From assembly GCF_014171575.1 (NCBI RefSeq), contig NZ_CP050453.1, positions 3,906,001 through 3,970,000 on the forward strand: a DNA stretch of 64,000 bases, read 5' to 3'. Shown piece by piece: positions 1 to 8,753 of this stretch (within the stretch, counting starts at the first letter, position 1; each line of letters starts with the position of its first letter). The position numbers and the translations under genes are program-made. This DNA is from Microbacterium sp. Se63.02b (GTDB lineage Bacteria; Actinomycetota; Actinomycetes; Actinomycetales; Microbacteriaceae). A model generated the notes under the pieces. The model worked only from the letters and a program-made list of their open reading frames with translations, was not told the DNA's origin and searched no databases.

Positions 1-55
1 GAGGCGCTCGGGCGGTGCGTGTGACCGTGTCGGGTCGCCGTGCCTGCCGAGGGGC

Positions 56-472
56 TCACGCGTTCGCAGCCCTTTCGGCATCGCGCTTGTTCGCGCACGG
101 AGTGCACAGTCCGAAGATGTCGACGACGTGCGCGGCTTCCGTGAATCCGTGCAGGGCCGCGGTGCGGTGCGCCCACTGCTCGACGTCCTTGGCCTCGATC
201 TCGACCGTGAGACCGCAGTTGCGGCAGATGAGGTGGTGGTGGTGTCCCTGAGTGGTGCACGCACGGTACAGCGCTTCACCCTCGGGGCTCTGCAGCGAGT
301 CGGCATCTCCCGACGCCGCGAGACCTGCCAGTGCGCGGTAGACCGTGGCGAGGCCGATGCCCGTGTTGTCGTCGCGCAGCGAGGCATGCAGCGATTGGGC
401 GCTCACGAAGCCGCGCGCGTCGGCGAGCGCTTCGCGTACACGTTCGCGCTGCCAGGTGTTCCGCTGAGCCAT
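56..472 (-). CDS. zur: Zur-type Fur family metalloregulator
   Basis: 138-residue Fur-family repressor. An N-terminal winged helix (about 1-80, with the recognition helix around TVYRALAGLA) precedes a metal and dimerisation half carrying a histidine cluster (GHHHHLICRNCG) and a second Cys pair (LCTPC), the usual structural-zinc arrangement. A Fur-type sensor directly beside a ZnuABC operon is most simply a zinc sensor, and the predicted operator lies at 3341-3355 before znuA. It is probably the last gene of the zinc operon, about 140 bp after the permease. The assignment to Zur rather than Fur or Mur rests on context. Confidence 0.88.
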   Translation of the reverse strand: MAQRNTWQRERVREALADARGFVSAQSLHASLRDDNTGIGLATVYRALAGLAASGDADSLQSPEGEALYRACTTQGHHHHLICRNCGLTVEIEAKDVEQWAHRTAALHGFTEAAHVVDIFGLCTPCANKRDAERAANA

Positions 473-540
473 ACGTCGAGTCTAGGCCGCGGGGGTTGGC
501 GAGGGCTGGGAGCCCGATTCGACGGCACCGGACCGACCAT

Positions 541-600
541 CCGCCGAGGTTGCGACGATCCACCGACGATCCGGCCGAATGCCTCGGCGGATCGTCATGC
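541..600. repeat. inverted repeat between znuB and zur
   Basis: CCGCCGAGG (541-549) and CCTCGGCGG (582-590) form a perfect 9-bp inverted pair with 32 bases between. The right arm continues as CCTCGGCGGATCGTCATGC, which closely resembles the 19-bp units found at 48329-48366. The element may fold in the znuB-zur transcript or belong to a dispersed intergenic repeat family; its function is unknown. Confidence 0.4.
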
Positions 601-613
601 CGTCGGTGAATCG

Positions 614-1474
614 TCAGGCAGGGACACGCCGCACACGCGCCCGCGTCTTCTGCACGATCCAGCACACGACGTAGATCGTGAACGACAGCGTGGTGATGTA
701 CGGGCTCACCGGCAGCGTCCCCGCGAGGGCGAGCAGGATGCCGCCGACCGCCGAGACGAACCCGAACAGCGCGGCCAGCAGCGGCACCGCGATGGGACCG
801 GCGGTCACGCGCATCGCGGCGGCGGCCGGTGTCACCAGGAGCGCCATCACGAGCAGTGCCCCGATGATGTGCACGCTGACGGCGACGATGAGTCCGAGCA
901 GCACCATGAACAGCAGGCTCACGGCGCGGGTCGGGACCCCGCGGGCGGCAGCCGACTCGGGGTCGAGCGAGTCGAACCGCAGCGGGTTCCACATGATCAG
1001 CAGCCCGAGCAGCACGACGATGCTGATGCCGATGAGCCAGCCGAGGTCGGGGCTCGACACCGACACGATCTGGCCGGTGAGCAGGCTGAACCGGTTGGCG
1101 CTGCGCCCGTCGTAGAGCGAGAGGAACAGGATGCCGAGGCCGAGGCCGAACGGCATCAGCACGCCGACCACCGAGTTGCGGTCGCGCGCCTTGGCGCCGA
1201 GGATGCCGATGAGGATCGCGGCCACGAGCGCCCCGCCGAGGGACCCGGCGACGACGCTGCCGCCGAAGAGGAGCGCGGCAGCGGCTCCGGCGAACGACAG
1301 TTCGCTCACGCCGTGCACCGCGAACGCGAGATCGCGCTGCATCACGAAGACGCCGATCAGACCGCCGACGATGCCGAGCACGGCGCCCGCGATGATCGAG
1401 TTCGAGAGCAGGGCGACGAGCTCGCCGTAGTCCTGGAACGAGAAGATGTCGCTCCAGTCGAGGAGAGGCCTCAT
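614..1474 (-). CDS. znuB: zinc ABC transporter permease
   Basis: 286-residue polytopic inner-membrane protein of the ABC-3 metal permease family (ZnuB/TroC/AztB). It has about eight hydrophobic segments, starting near IIAGAVLGIVGGLIGVFVMQ. Its start overlaps the stop of the ATPase gene by four bases (ATGA), so it is translationally coupled within the znuA-znuC-znuB order. It would form the zinc channel energised by ZnuC and fed by ZnuA. A manganese system is possible on sequence alone, but the Zur neighbour and the histidine-rich binding protein favour zinc. Confidence 0.9.
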   Translation of the reverse strand: MRPLLDWSDIFSFQDYGELVALLSNSIIAGAVLGIVGGLIGVFVMQRDLAFAVHGVSELSFAGAAAALLFGGSVVAGSLGGALVAAILIGILGAKARDRNSVVGVLMPFGLGLGILFLSLYDGRSANRFSLLTGQIVSVSSPDLGWLIGISIVVLLGLLIMWNPLRFDSLDPESAAARGVPTRAVSLLFMVLLGLIVAVSVHIIGALLVMALLVTPAAAAMRVTAGPIAVPLLAALFGFVSAVGGILLALAGTLPVSPYITTLSFTIYVVCWIVQKTRARVRRVPA

Positions 1475-2303
1475 GCCGCGCCTCCGTGCTCGTGGCCGCC
1501 GTGGTCGTGGTGGGGCTCGGCATCCGGGACGCCGACGACGACCAGACGGTCTCCGGCGCGCAGCACGAACACCGGAGTGCCGTAGAGGTCGGTGAGCACC
1601 CGGGTCTGCAGCACCTCGTCCGGCGTTCCGAGCAGGAAGCGTCCGCCGGCGATGTAGAGGATGCGGTCCACGCGGCCGAGGATCGGGTTGATGTCGTGCG
1701 TCACGAAGAGCACCGCCGCCTCGCGCTCACGACGCTGACGGTCGATGATGTCGGTCACGGCGAGCTGGTTCGCGAGGTCGAGGTTCGACAGCGGTTCGTC
1801 GCACAGCAGCAGGGTGGGTTCGTCGGCGAGCGCCTGACCCACGCGCAGTCGCTGCTGCTCACCACCCGACAGAGACCGACGCGGCGGTCGGCGAAGTGCG
1901 AGGCCCCGACCGCCTCGAGGAGACGGTCGACCTTCGCCCGGTCGCCGCGATGCGGGATGGGAAATCCGAACCGGCTGCCCTGCACCCCCAGAGCGACGAG
2001 GTCGCGCGCACGCATGCTCGTGTCGGGGGCGAGCGTGCGCTGCTGCGGGATGTAGCCGATGCGGGGGTTTCCGCGATGCACGGGCTCCCCGGCCACCCGG
2101 ATCGCCCCCGACGAGAGCGGCTGCAGGCCCAGGATGCTCCCGCAGCAGAGTGGTCTTGCCCGACCCCGACGGACCGAGCACCGCGATGAACTCCCCGGCT
2201 GCACCGTGAGGTCGAGTCCCGACCAGAGTTCGCGGTCTCCGCGGTGCAGGGCCGCGTCGGTGATCTCGAGGACCGGACTCTCGCGCTGTGCAGCGCCGCT
2301 CAC
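1471..2303 (-). CDS. znuC: zinc ABC transporter ATP-binding protein (frameshifted)
   Basis: ABC ATPase of the zinc importer. Walker A (GPSGSGKTTLL), the signature SLSGGEQQRLRVGQAL, Walker B (LLLCDEP) and the switch histidine (VTHD) are all present but in two different frames. The coding frame changes at about 2190, 2150 and 1880, so at least three indels are needed to give a full protein of about 278 residues. The GTG start at 2303 overlaps the znuA stop (GTGA) and the end overlaps znuB. The C-terminal tail is histidine-rich (HHDHGGHEHGG), a plausible metal-binding tail. Three shifts with every motif intact argue for sequence errors, not decay. Confidence 0.85.
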
Positions 2304-3320
2304 GACTGGACGGCGGCGGCGAGGCTCTGGATCGCGTCACTCATCCACTCAGAGTACGACGATCCGTCCTCGAGCAGCTCCGTGAAGGCGACGACGGGGA
2401 TGCCGGCGTCCTTCGCCGCGACCTCGACGCGTTCGGTCTCGGCCCCGCCGGTCTGGGCGTTGGTCAGCAGCGGTGGCCTGTCCGTCTTCGATCACCTTCA
2501 GCGCCTCGAGCAGCACGGCGGGCGCGACGTCCGTGCCCTCCTCGACCGACTCGGCGAACCCCTCGGGAGTGACGTCGGTCAGGCCGGCCGCGGCGGCGAG
2601 GTAGCCCGGCAGCGGTTCTGTCATGAAGACCGTGGCGCCCGCGGCATCCGTCTTGATGGTCTCGAGGTCGGCCTCGAAGCCCTCCAGGTCGGCGACGATC
2701 GCGTCGGCGTTCGCGGTGAACTCCTTCGCGCCGTCCGGGTCGAGCTCGGACAGTTCGTCGGCGATCGCCTCGACGACGTGGATCATCGTGTGCGGGTCGA
2801 ACCACACGTGCTCGTTGAAGCCCTCGATGTGGTCGTGTCCTTCGTGACCTTCTTCGCCCTCGGCGTGGTCGTGGTCGTGTGCGTCCTCTTCGGGGGCGTC
2901 GGTGGCCGACTCGTCCGCGTGATCGTGGTCGGCGTCCTCCTCGTGCCCCTCGTTGCCGGGGAAGTCGTGCGAGTACTCGACGGCCGTGACGACGTGCGGG
3001 TCCTGCGCATCCTGCAACAGGGTGTCGACGAATGCGTCGTAGCCGCCGCCGTTCTCGATCACGAGGTCGGCCTTCTGCACGGTGAGCCGGTCGCGCGCGC
3101 TCGCCTCGTAGGAGTGCGGGTCCTGGGTGGCGGACGTGATGATCGCTTCGACATCGACCCGGTCGCCGCCGATCTGCGCGGCGATGTCGCCGTACACGTT
3201 GGTGCTCGCGACGACGGTGATGGTGCCGTCGTCGCCCTCTCCCGCTGCCGGGGTGGAGCATCCGGCCAGCGTGAGGGCGGCGACGGATGCGAGGGCGAGA
3301 GCGAGGACGGGCTTCTTCAT
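2300..3320 (-). CDS. znuA: zinc ABC transporter substrate-binding lipoprotein (frameshifted near 2475)
   Basis: Cluster A-I metal-binding protein, about 341 residues once corrected. It has a lipoprotein signal with lipobox LTLAGC, metal-ligand histidines (DPHSYEAS; WFDPHTM) and a long acidic histidine-rich loop (about residues 120-165, rich in HDH and HEG) typical of zinc-binding ZnuA proteins. The frame is lost near 2475. The other frame supplies a normal C-terminus (LLTNAQTGGAETE... to AAAVQS) ending at 2300 and restores the GTGA overlap with znuC. It is the first gene of the zinc operon, 20 bp downstream of a Zur box. Confidence 0.9.
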
Positions 3321-3340
3321 GCTCTCACTCTAAACGCTAA

Positions 3341-3355
3341 TGAGAACCATTATCA
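3341..3355 (-). promoter_or_regulatory. Zur box upstream of znuA
   Basis: On the minus strand this reads TGATAATGGTTCTCA, a near-palindrome (TGA-T-AA/TT-C-TCA) that fits the actinobacterial Zur operator pattern TGANAATNNTTNTCA. It lies 20 bp upstream of the znuA start codon, where a bound repressor would cover the promoter. It stands out as an AT-rich stretch in GC-rich DNA. Binding by the local Zur is inferred. Confidence 0.8.
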
Positions 3356-3378
3356 AATCAGCTGTTCCGCGCGTCTCC

Positions 3379-4727
3379 TCAGTCGACGAGCAGAGCGGGC
3401 TCCTCGAGGATCGACGCCACATCGGCGATGAAGCGGCTCATGCCGTCGCCGTCGATCACCCGGTGGTCGAAGGAACCGGCGACCGTGGTCACCCACCGAG
3501 GACGCACCTCGCCGTCGACCACCCACGGCTTCTGGCTGATCGTGCCCATCGCCACGATGCCGGCCTCGCCGGGGTTGATGATCGGGGTTCCGGCATCCAT
3601 CCCGAAGACGCCGATGTTCGTGATCGTGATGGTGCCGCCCTGCTGGTCCGCGGGTGAGGTCTTGCCCTCGCGCGCCGTGAGGGTCAAGCGGTTCAGCGCA
3701 CGAGCCAGGTCCTTCATGCTCAGGTCCTGCGCGTCCTTGATGTTGGGCACCAGCAGGCCGCGCGGGGTCGCCGCCGCGATGCCGAGGTTCACGTAGTGGC
3801 GCACGGCGATCTCGGCTCCGGCATCCGTCTCGATCCAGGCGGCATTGACCATCGGGGTGCGACGTGCGGCCCAGATCACGGCGCGCGCCATGATCAGCAG
3901 CGGCGACACCCGGATGTCGGCGTAGTCGGGCGAGGCCTTGAGCCGCTTCACGAGCTCCATCGTGCGGCTCGCATCGATCTCCTTCCACACGGTCACGTGC
4001 GGGGCCGAGTACGCGCTCTGCACCATCGCGGAGGAGGTGGCCTTGCGCACGCCCTTCACCGGGATCGACTCCGTGCGGTCGTCGCCGGCCGCCGACGGAC
4101 GGGTCGGCGCGAGGCCGCGCGCGAGCCCCGCAGGTGCGCTCTGCGGCGCGGGAACGGTCTCCTCGCGCACGGCCCCCACTCCGGCGTCTCGATGTTGCGG
4201 AAGACGCTGGCCTGCGAGGCGTGCTTGACCACGTCGTCGCGGGTGACCTCCCATCGGCGCCGGTGGGCGCGACCGTGGTGAGGTCGACGCCGAGGTCGCG
4301 GGCGAGCTTGCGGATCGGCGGCTTGGCGATCACGCCGACGGAAGAGCGCACAGGACGCTCGGCCGGGCGCTTGCGACGAGAGGTCGCTCCGCCGCCCGTG
4401 CCGTAGCCGACCAGCACCGAGCCACCGCCCTCTTCCGGCGCCGGAGCCTCCGCGGTGACGACGACACCCGGGCCTGCATCGTCACGCGTCGGTCACGAAC
4501 GTGATGATGGGCGTGCCCACCTCGACCGTCGCCCCCTCCTCGACGAGGAGTTCGCCCACCACCCCGGCGTGCGGTGACGGCAGCTCGACGAGCGACTTCG
4601 CCGTCTCGATCTCGCACACCACGTCGTTGATCGCGACGGTGTCACCGGGGGCGACCTTCCATGCCACGATCTCGGCCTCGGTCAGACCTTCGCCGACGTC
4701 GGGGAGGTTGAAGTTCTGGGTGCTCAT
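3379..4727 (-). CDS. 2-oxoacid dehydrogenase E2, dihydrolipoamide acyltransferase (frameshifted)
   Basis: E2 core enzyme of a branched-chain or pyruvate dehydrogenase complex. The order is an N-terminal lipoyl domain (about 1-78, lipoyl-lysine motif EIETAKSLVE), a flexible linker, a peripheral-subunit-binding domain (PPIRKLARDLGVDL) and a C-terminal acyltransferase domain with the catalytic motif DHRVIDGDG. The coding frame changes near 4485, 4255 and 4190, splitting the lipoyl domain, binding domain and catalytic domain. All family motifs survive, so indel errors are likely. It follows E1beta with a 28-bp gap. No E3 gene is present here. Confidence 0.85.
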
Positions 4728-4755
4728 GACGAGTCCTTTCGGCCGAGCGACGGTG

Positions 4756-5736
4756 TCAGTAGGCCAGCGAGCGGTCGACGGCCTCGAGGATGCGGTCGGC
4801 ATCCGGAAGGTACGCGCCTTCGAGCTTGGCAGGGGGGAACGGGGTGTCGTAGCCGGAGACGCGCAGCACCGGAGCCTCGAGGGCATAGAACGCGCGCTCC
4901 ATGACGGTCGCCGCGATCTCGCCGCCGATGCTGCCGAAGCCCTGCGCCTCCTGCGCGTAGACCATGCGTCCGGTCTTGCGGATCGAGCCGAGGATGGGTT
5001 CGTAGTCGACCGGCGACAGCGAGCGCACGTCGACGACCTCGCAACTCGTGCCCTCCGCCTCGGCGAGCGCCGCCGCCTGCAGGAGCGTGGTGACCATGGC
5101 GCCGTGACCGACGAGGGTCACATCCGTCCCGGTGCGCACCACACGAGAAGAGTGCAGCGGGACGGCCGGCGCATCGAGCTCGACCTCGCCCTTCTGCCAG
5201 TAGCGGCTCTTCGGCTCCATGAAGATCACCGGGTCGTTCGAGGCGATCGCCTCCTGGATCATCCAGTACGCGTCGTTGGGAGTCGACGGCGAGACGACGC
5301 GAAGACCCGGAGTGTGCGCGAAGTACGCCTCGGGGCTCTCCTGATGGTGCTCGACCGCGCCGATGTGCCCGCCGTAGGGGATGCGGATCACGATCGGCAT
5401 GCTCAGCGCGCCTTCGTGCCGGTTCGTCAGCTTCGCGAGCTGCGTCGTGATCTGGTCGAACGCCGGGAACACGAAGCCGTCGAACTGGATCTCGATGACC
5501 GGACGGTAGCCGACCATGGCCATGCCGATCGCGGTCCCCACGATCCCGGACTCCGCGAGCGGGGTGTCGAGCACCCGGCGGTCGCCGAAGTCGCGCTGCA
5601 GGTGCTCGGTCACACGGAAGACACCGCCGAGCTTGCCGATGTCCTCGCCCATGAGCAGGACCTTCGGGTCGTCCTCCATCGCCTTGCGCATGCCGGCGTT
5701 CAGGGCCTTGCTGAGCGGCATCGTCTCGAGGGTCAC
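4756..5736 (-). CDS. 2-oxoacid dehydrogenase E1 component, beta subunit
   Basis: 326-residue transketolase-like beta subunit. It carries the N-terminal GEDIGKLGGVFRVTEHLQ and DTPLAESGIVGTAIGMAMVG segments and a C-terminal transketolase domain, full family length. Together with the alpha subunit it binds thiamine diphosphate and decarboxylates 2-oxoacids, passing the acyl group to the lipoyl arm of E2. It overlaps the E1alpha stop by four bases. Separate alpha and beta subunits and the sequence style fit branched-chain 2-oxoacid dehydrogenase (Bkd) or a PdhAB-type enzyme; substrate cannot be decided from sequence. Confidence 0.9.
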   Translation of the reverse strand: MTLETMPLSKALNAGMRKAMEDDPKVLLMGEDIGKLGGVFRVTEHLQRDFGDRRVLDTPLAESGIVGTAIGMAMVGYRPVIEIQFDGFVFPAFDQITTQLAKLTNRHEGALSMPIVIRIPYGGHIGAVEHHQESPEAYFAHTPGLRVVSPSTPNDAYWMIQEAIASNDPVIFMEPKSRYWQKGEVELDAPAVPLHSSRVVRTGTDVTLVGHGAMVTTLLQAAALAEAEGTSCEVVDVRSLSPVDYEPILGSIRKTGRMVYAQEAQGFGSIGGEIAATVMERAFYALEAPVLRVSGYDTPFPPAKLEGAYLPDADRILEAVDRSLAY

Positions 5737-6860
5737 TGTGCTCCTCCTTCGAACGACGCCTCATAGCGGGCGCGCCAGGCCTTCTGCTCGTCGATCAGCG
5801 GATGCGGCTCGCTGTACACGTGGTCGAACATCTTGTCGGCGCTGGGCGGTCCGAGCTCGACGGTGCGCGCTCGGAGGTCTTCCGCGGCATCCGCCGCCTC
5901 GGCCTCCACGTCGGCGAACAGCTGCGCCGAGGCACCGCGCCCTTCGAGGAAGGCGCGCATCCGGACGATCGGGTCACGACCGGCCCACATCAGCTCCTCG
6001 TCGTTGCCGCGGTACTTGGTCGGGTCGTCGCTGGTGGTGTGCGCGCCGAGCCGGTAGGTGACCGCCTCGATCGCCTGCGGGCCCTTGCCGCTGCGGGCGT
6101 CGTCGAGGGCCACCCGGGAGACCGCGTAGCTGGCGAGCACGTCGTTGCCGTCGACACGGACACTCGGGATTCCGTAGCCGGCGCTGCGCTGGACGAGCGG
6201 CACCCGCGACTGCGTCGAGACGGGCACCGAGATGGCCCAGTGGTTGTTCTGGAGGAAGAACACGGTCGGTGCCTGGTAGCTCGCGGCGAAGACCATCGCC
6301 TCGTGCACGTCGCCCTGGCTCGACGCCCCGTCGCCGTAGTAGACGATGACGGCCTCGTCACGGTCCTTGTCGCCGGTGGCGGTGCGGCCGTCGAAGGCGA
6401 GCCCCATCCCGTATCCGGCGGCGTGCAGCACCTGCGACCCGAGCACGAGGGTGTACAACCGGGTGTTGCCGTTCTTGGGGTCGGTCGGGTCCCACCCACC
6501 GTGCGAGACGCCACGCATCAGCTTGATGATGTCTACCGGATCGACGCCACGGATGCGCGTGACGGCGTGTTCCCGGTAGGACGGGAAGATCGTGTCCTGC
6601 GCGCGGGCGGCACGACCCGAGCCGACCTGCGCCGCCTCCTGTCCGCGGCTCGGCGGCCACAGGGCCAGCTGCCCCTGCCGCTGCAGGTTCGTCGCCTGGG
6701 TGTCGATCGCGCGGATGACGACCATGTCTCGGTAGAACTGCTCGAGCTCTGCATCGCCGATCGCCTCGATCAGCGGGAGATACGGCTCGGCGGCGGGGCT
6801 GGGCGCGAAGGTCCCGGTCTCGTCCAGAACGCTCACAAGGGGTGTCTCGGAGGTGGTCAC
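5733..6860 (-). CDS. 2-oxoacid dehydrogenase E1 component, alpha subunit
   Basis: 375-residue thiamine-diphosphate-binding alpha subunit. The ThDP motif is visible as YYGDGASSQGDVHEAM, followed by the conserved PTVFFLQNNHWAISVP segment; the C-terminus holds the phosphorylation-loop-like YRLGAHTTSDDPTKYR. GTG start at 6860. It is the first gene of an E1alpha-E1beta-E2 operon read leftward. The complex would feed branched-chain acyl-CoA primers for iso/anteiso fatty acids, the main lipids in Microbacteriaceae, or act on pyruvate; this role is inferred. Confidence 0.9.
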   Translation of the reverse strand: MTTSETPLVSVLDETGTFAPSPAAEPYLPLIEAIGDAELEQFYRDMVVIRAIDTQATNLQRQGQLALWPPSRGQEAAQVGSGRAARAQDTIFPSYREHAVTRIRGVDPVDIIKLMRGVSHGGWDPTDPKNGNTRLYTLVLGSQVLHAAGYGMGLAFDGRTATGDKDRDEAVIVYYGDGASSQGDVHEAMVFAASYQAPTVFFLQNNHWAISVPVSTQSRVPLVQRSAGYGIPSVRVDGNDVLASYAVSRVALDDARSGKGPQAIEAVTYRLGAHTTSDDPTKYRGNDEELMWAGRDPIVRMRAFLEGRGASAQLFADVEAEAADAAEDLRARTVELGPPSADKMFDHVYSEPHPLIDEQKAWRARYEASFEGGAQ

Positions 6861-6920
6861 GGTCTCACGCTACCCGCGCCCGCATGCCAGGTCACGCATA
6901 CCTAGGACGCCCACATAACT

Positions 6921-6945
6921 GCCCGGAAACCGGAGAATTCCGGGC
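6921..6945 (-). terminator. hairpin after the aminotransferase gene
   Basis: GCCCGGAA and TTCCGGGC form a perfect 8-bp stem with a 9-base loop, 33 bp beyond the stop of the minus-strand aminotransferase gene and before the E1alpha gene. There is no clear U-tract, so it may be a weak or factor-assisted terminator. Confidence 0.4.
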
Positions 6946-6977
6946 GAAACGGGGCGCGGCGCGACGGTGGCGGCAGG

Positions 6978-8045
6978 TCAGCGGGCGGCCGCAGCGACCT
7001 CGAGCACGCGGTCGATGGAGTCCTCTTCGCCGACCGAGATGCGGATGCCGTCGCCCGAGAAGGGTCTGACGACGAGGTCGTTCTCCACGAAGGCGGCCGC
7101 GACGTCGTCGGTGCGCTCCCCCGCCGGCAGCCAGACGAAGTTCGCCTGGGAGTCAGGGACATCCCAGCCCTGCGCGCGGAGGCCGGCGACGAGACGGGTG
7201 CGCCGCTCGACGATCACGGCGACGCGCTCGAGGAGCTCCGCTTCGGCGTCGAGGCTCGCGATCGCGGCGTTCTCGGCGGCCGAGGTCACCGAGAGCGGGA
7301 TGCCGGTCGTCCGCGCCGCATCCAGCACCTTCTCGTGACCGATCGCGTAGCCGACCCGCAGGCCGGCGAGACCGTAGGCCTTCGAGAACGTACGGAGCAC
7401 CACGACGTTCGGGTGCTCCTCGAACACCCGCTCGGCGAGACCGTCGACCGCATCGGGGGCCGTGACGAACTCGGCGTACGCCTCGTCGAGGATGATCAGG
7501 ATGTCGTTCGGCACGCGCTCGACGAAGGCGGCGAACTCGGCGCTCGTGATGATCGGGCCGGTCGGATTGTTCGGGGTGCACAGAATGATCGCGCGGGTGC
7601 GTTCCGTCACGGCCTCCAGCATCGCGTCGAGGTCGTGACGGGACTCGGCGGTGAGGGGGACCTGCACACCGGTCGCCCCGGCGACGAGCGGCAGGCTGGG
7701 GTACGCCTCGAAGGAACGCCAGGCGTACACGACCTCGTCGCCCACGGACGCCGTCGCGAGGATCAGCTGGTGCAGGATCGAGACACTGCCCGAGGCGACG
7801 TGCACCTGGTCGGGGTCGACGCCGTAGCGCGCGCCGAGTCGTTCGCGCAGCCGAGCGGCGGTGGCGTCCGGGTAGCGGTTGATGGGGGTGGTGCGCTGCA
7901 GCGCGTCGAGCACCGCGGGCAGCGGATCGAACGGATTCTCATTGCTCGAGAGCTTGAAAGCGTCGGGCCCTGCCTGCTTGCCCTGCCGGTACGGCGCGAG
8001 GGCGGCGATGGCGGGGCGGATGCGGGGCAGGATCGGCTCGGTCAC
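6978..8045 (-). CDS. histidinol-phosphate/aromatic aminotransferase
   Basis: Class I/II PLP-dependent aminotransferase of the HisC/Pat group, 355 residues from the GTG at 8045 (VTEPILPRIRPAI). The pyridoxal lysine is in TFSKAYGLAGLRVGYAIG, with the conserved SSNENPFDPLP start and CTPNNPTGPI. It transfers amino groups between glutamate and imidazole-acetol phosphate or aromatic 2-oxoacids. There are no other his genes nearby, so a second copy acting as aromatic aminotransferase (Pat) is likelier than the hisC of the histidine operon. An upstream ATG at 8102 would add 19 residues that do not resemble the family. Confidence 0.85.
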   Translation of the reverse strand: MTEPILPRIRPAIAALAPYRQGKQAGPDAFKLSSNENPFDPLPAVLDALQRTTPINRYPDATAARLRERLGARYGVDPDQVHVASGSVSILHQLILATASVGDEVVYAWRSFEAYPSLPLVAGATGVQVPLTAESRHDLDAMLEAVTERTRAIILCTPNNPTGPIITSAEFAAFVERVPNDILIILDEAYAEFVTAPDAVDGLAERVFEEHPNVVVLRTFSKAYGLAGLRVGYAIGHEKVLDAARTTGIPLSVTSAAENAAIASLDAEAELLERVAVIVERRTRLVAGLRAQGWDVPDSQANFVWLPAGERTDDVAAAFVENDLVVRPFSGDGIRISVGEEDSIDRVLEVAAAAR

Positions 8046-8116
8046 GAGACCGAGTCTACGAGGGGAGTTCGCAGCGCGAGTCCGGGTCTCCTCTGTCGAC
8101 ACGCGAACTGCGGTGG

Positions 8117-8129
8117 TACCATTTTGGTA
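8117..8129 (+). promoter_or_regulatory. palindromic operator overlapping the antitoxin start
   Basis: TACCATTTTGGTA is a perfect inverted repeat (TACCA-TTT-TGGTA) immediately before and touching the ATG at 8129. It is the only such AT-rich palindrome nearby. RHH antitoxins usually bind palindromes at their own start, so autoregulation is the simplest reading. The position also suggests a leaderless or very short-leader transcript. Confidence 0.55.
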
Positions 8130-8335
8130 TGGCGATGACGGTGCGACTCCCGGAAGAACTCGATGCCCAGCTCGAGGCGATCGCGCGTGCGCGGCACACC
8201 TCCAAGCACGCGGTGATCATCGAGGCCGCCGCGCGGTTCGCGAACAGCGAGTCCAAGACGGATCGAGTGCTCTCCCTCGCCGCCGAAGTCACCGAGCGCT
8301 ACGCCGACACTCTCCGGCGGCTCGAAGACGCCTGA
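8129..8335 (+). CDS. ribbon-helix-helix antitoxin
   Basis: 68-residue CopG/Arc-like protein. The N-terminal beta strand and helices (MTVRLPEELDAQLEAIARA) form an RHH DNA-binding fold; the C-terminal helix (about 38-68) would contact the toxin. The start may be ATG 8129 or ATG 8135, which begins exactly at the usual MTVRLPEEL. Three bases separate it from the Doc-type toxin gene, a standard type II toxin-antitoxin arrangement. Confidence 0.85.
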   Translation: MAMTVRLPEELDAQLEAIARARHTSKHAVIIEAAARFANSESKTDRVLSLAAEVTERYADTLRRLEDA

Positions 8336-8338
8336 CAG

Positions 8339-8719
8339 ATGGCGACCGAGTACATCGAGCCCGAGCAGGCACTCGCTCTGATCGCGAAGCTCGGGCTGCA
8401 CGTCCGCGATGAGGGGCTGCTCTTCTCTGCACTGGCTCGCCCTGCAGCCGGGATGTTCGGCGTCGACGCCTATCCGACCTTCGAAGAGAAGGCCGCGGCA
8501 CTGATCAGTTCGGTGGCACAGAATCATGCGTTGTTCGACGGCAACAAGCGCATCTCCCTGTACCTGACGTTCATCTTCATCCGGCTCAACGAGTACGACG
8601 TCACCTTCACGAACGACGAGGCGTTCGACTTCGTCCTCGACGTCGCTCAGAGCCGGCTGGACCTGAAGGAGATCGCGCAGGTCCTCGCCTCGCATATCCG
8701 GGAAGCCGCCGAAGGCTGA
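8339..8719 (+). CDS. doc: Doc/Fic family toxin
   Basis: 126-residue death-on-curing family protein. The Fic core motif appears as NHALFDGNKRISL, matching the Doc consensus HxFx(D/N)GNKR, so the catalytic His and the nucleotide/phosphate-binding Gly-Asn-Lys-Arg are intact. Doc-type enzymes phosphorylate the translation factor EF-Tu and stop protein synthesis. It is paired with the RHH antitoxin just upstream. The tail LASHIREAAEG ends naturally before the next gene. Confidence 0.88.
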   Translation: MATEYIEPEQALALIAKLGLHVRDEGLLFSALARPAAGMFGVDAYPTFEEKAAALISSVAQNHALFDGNKRISLYLTFIFIRLNEYDVTFTNDEAFDFVLDVAQSRLDLKEIAQVLASHIREAAEG

Positions 8720-8753
8720 CTCTCGCGGGCGTCCGTGCGACACTGGTCGGACT

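Noticed and set aside
128..1585. Long plus-strand reading frame over the zur/znuB region
   Set aside because: It is the antisense of zur and znuB, with low-complexity Arg/His/Asp-rich translation typical of GC-rich shadow frames.
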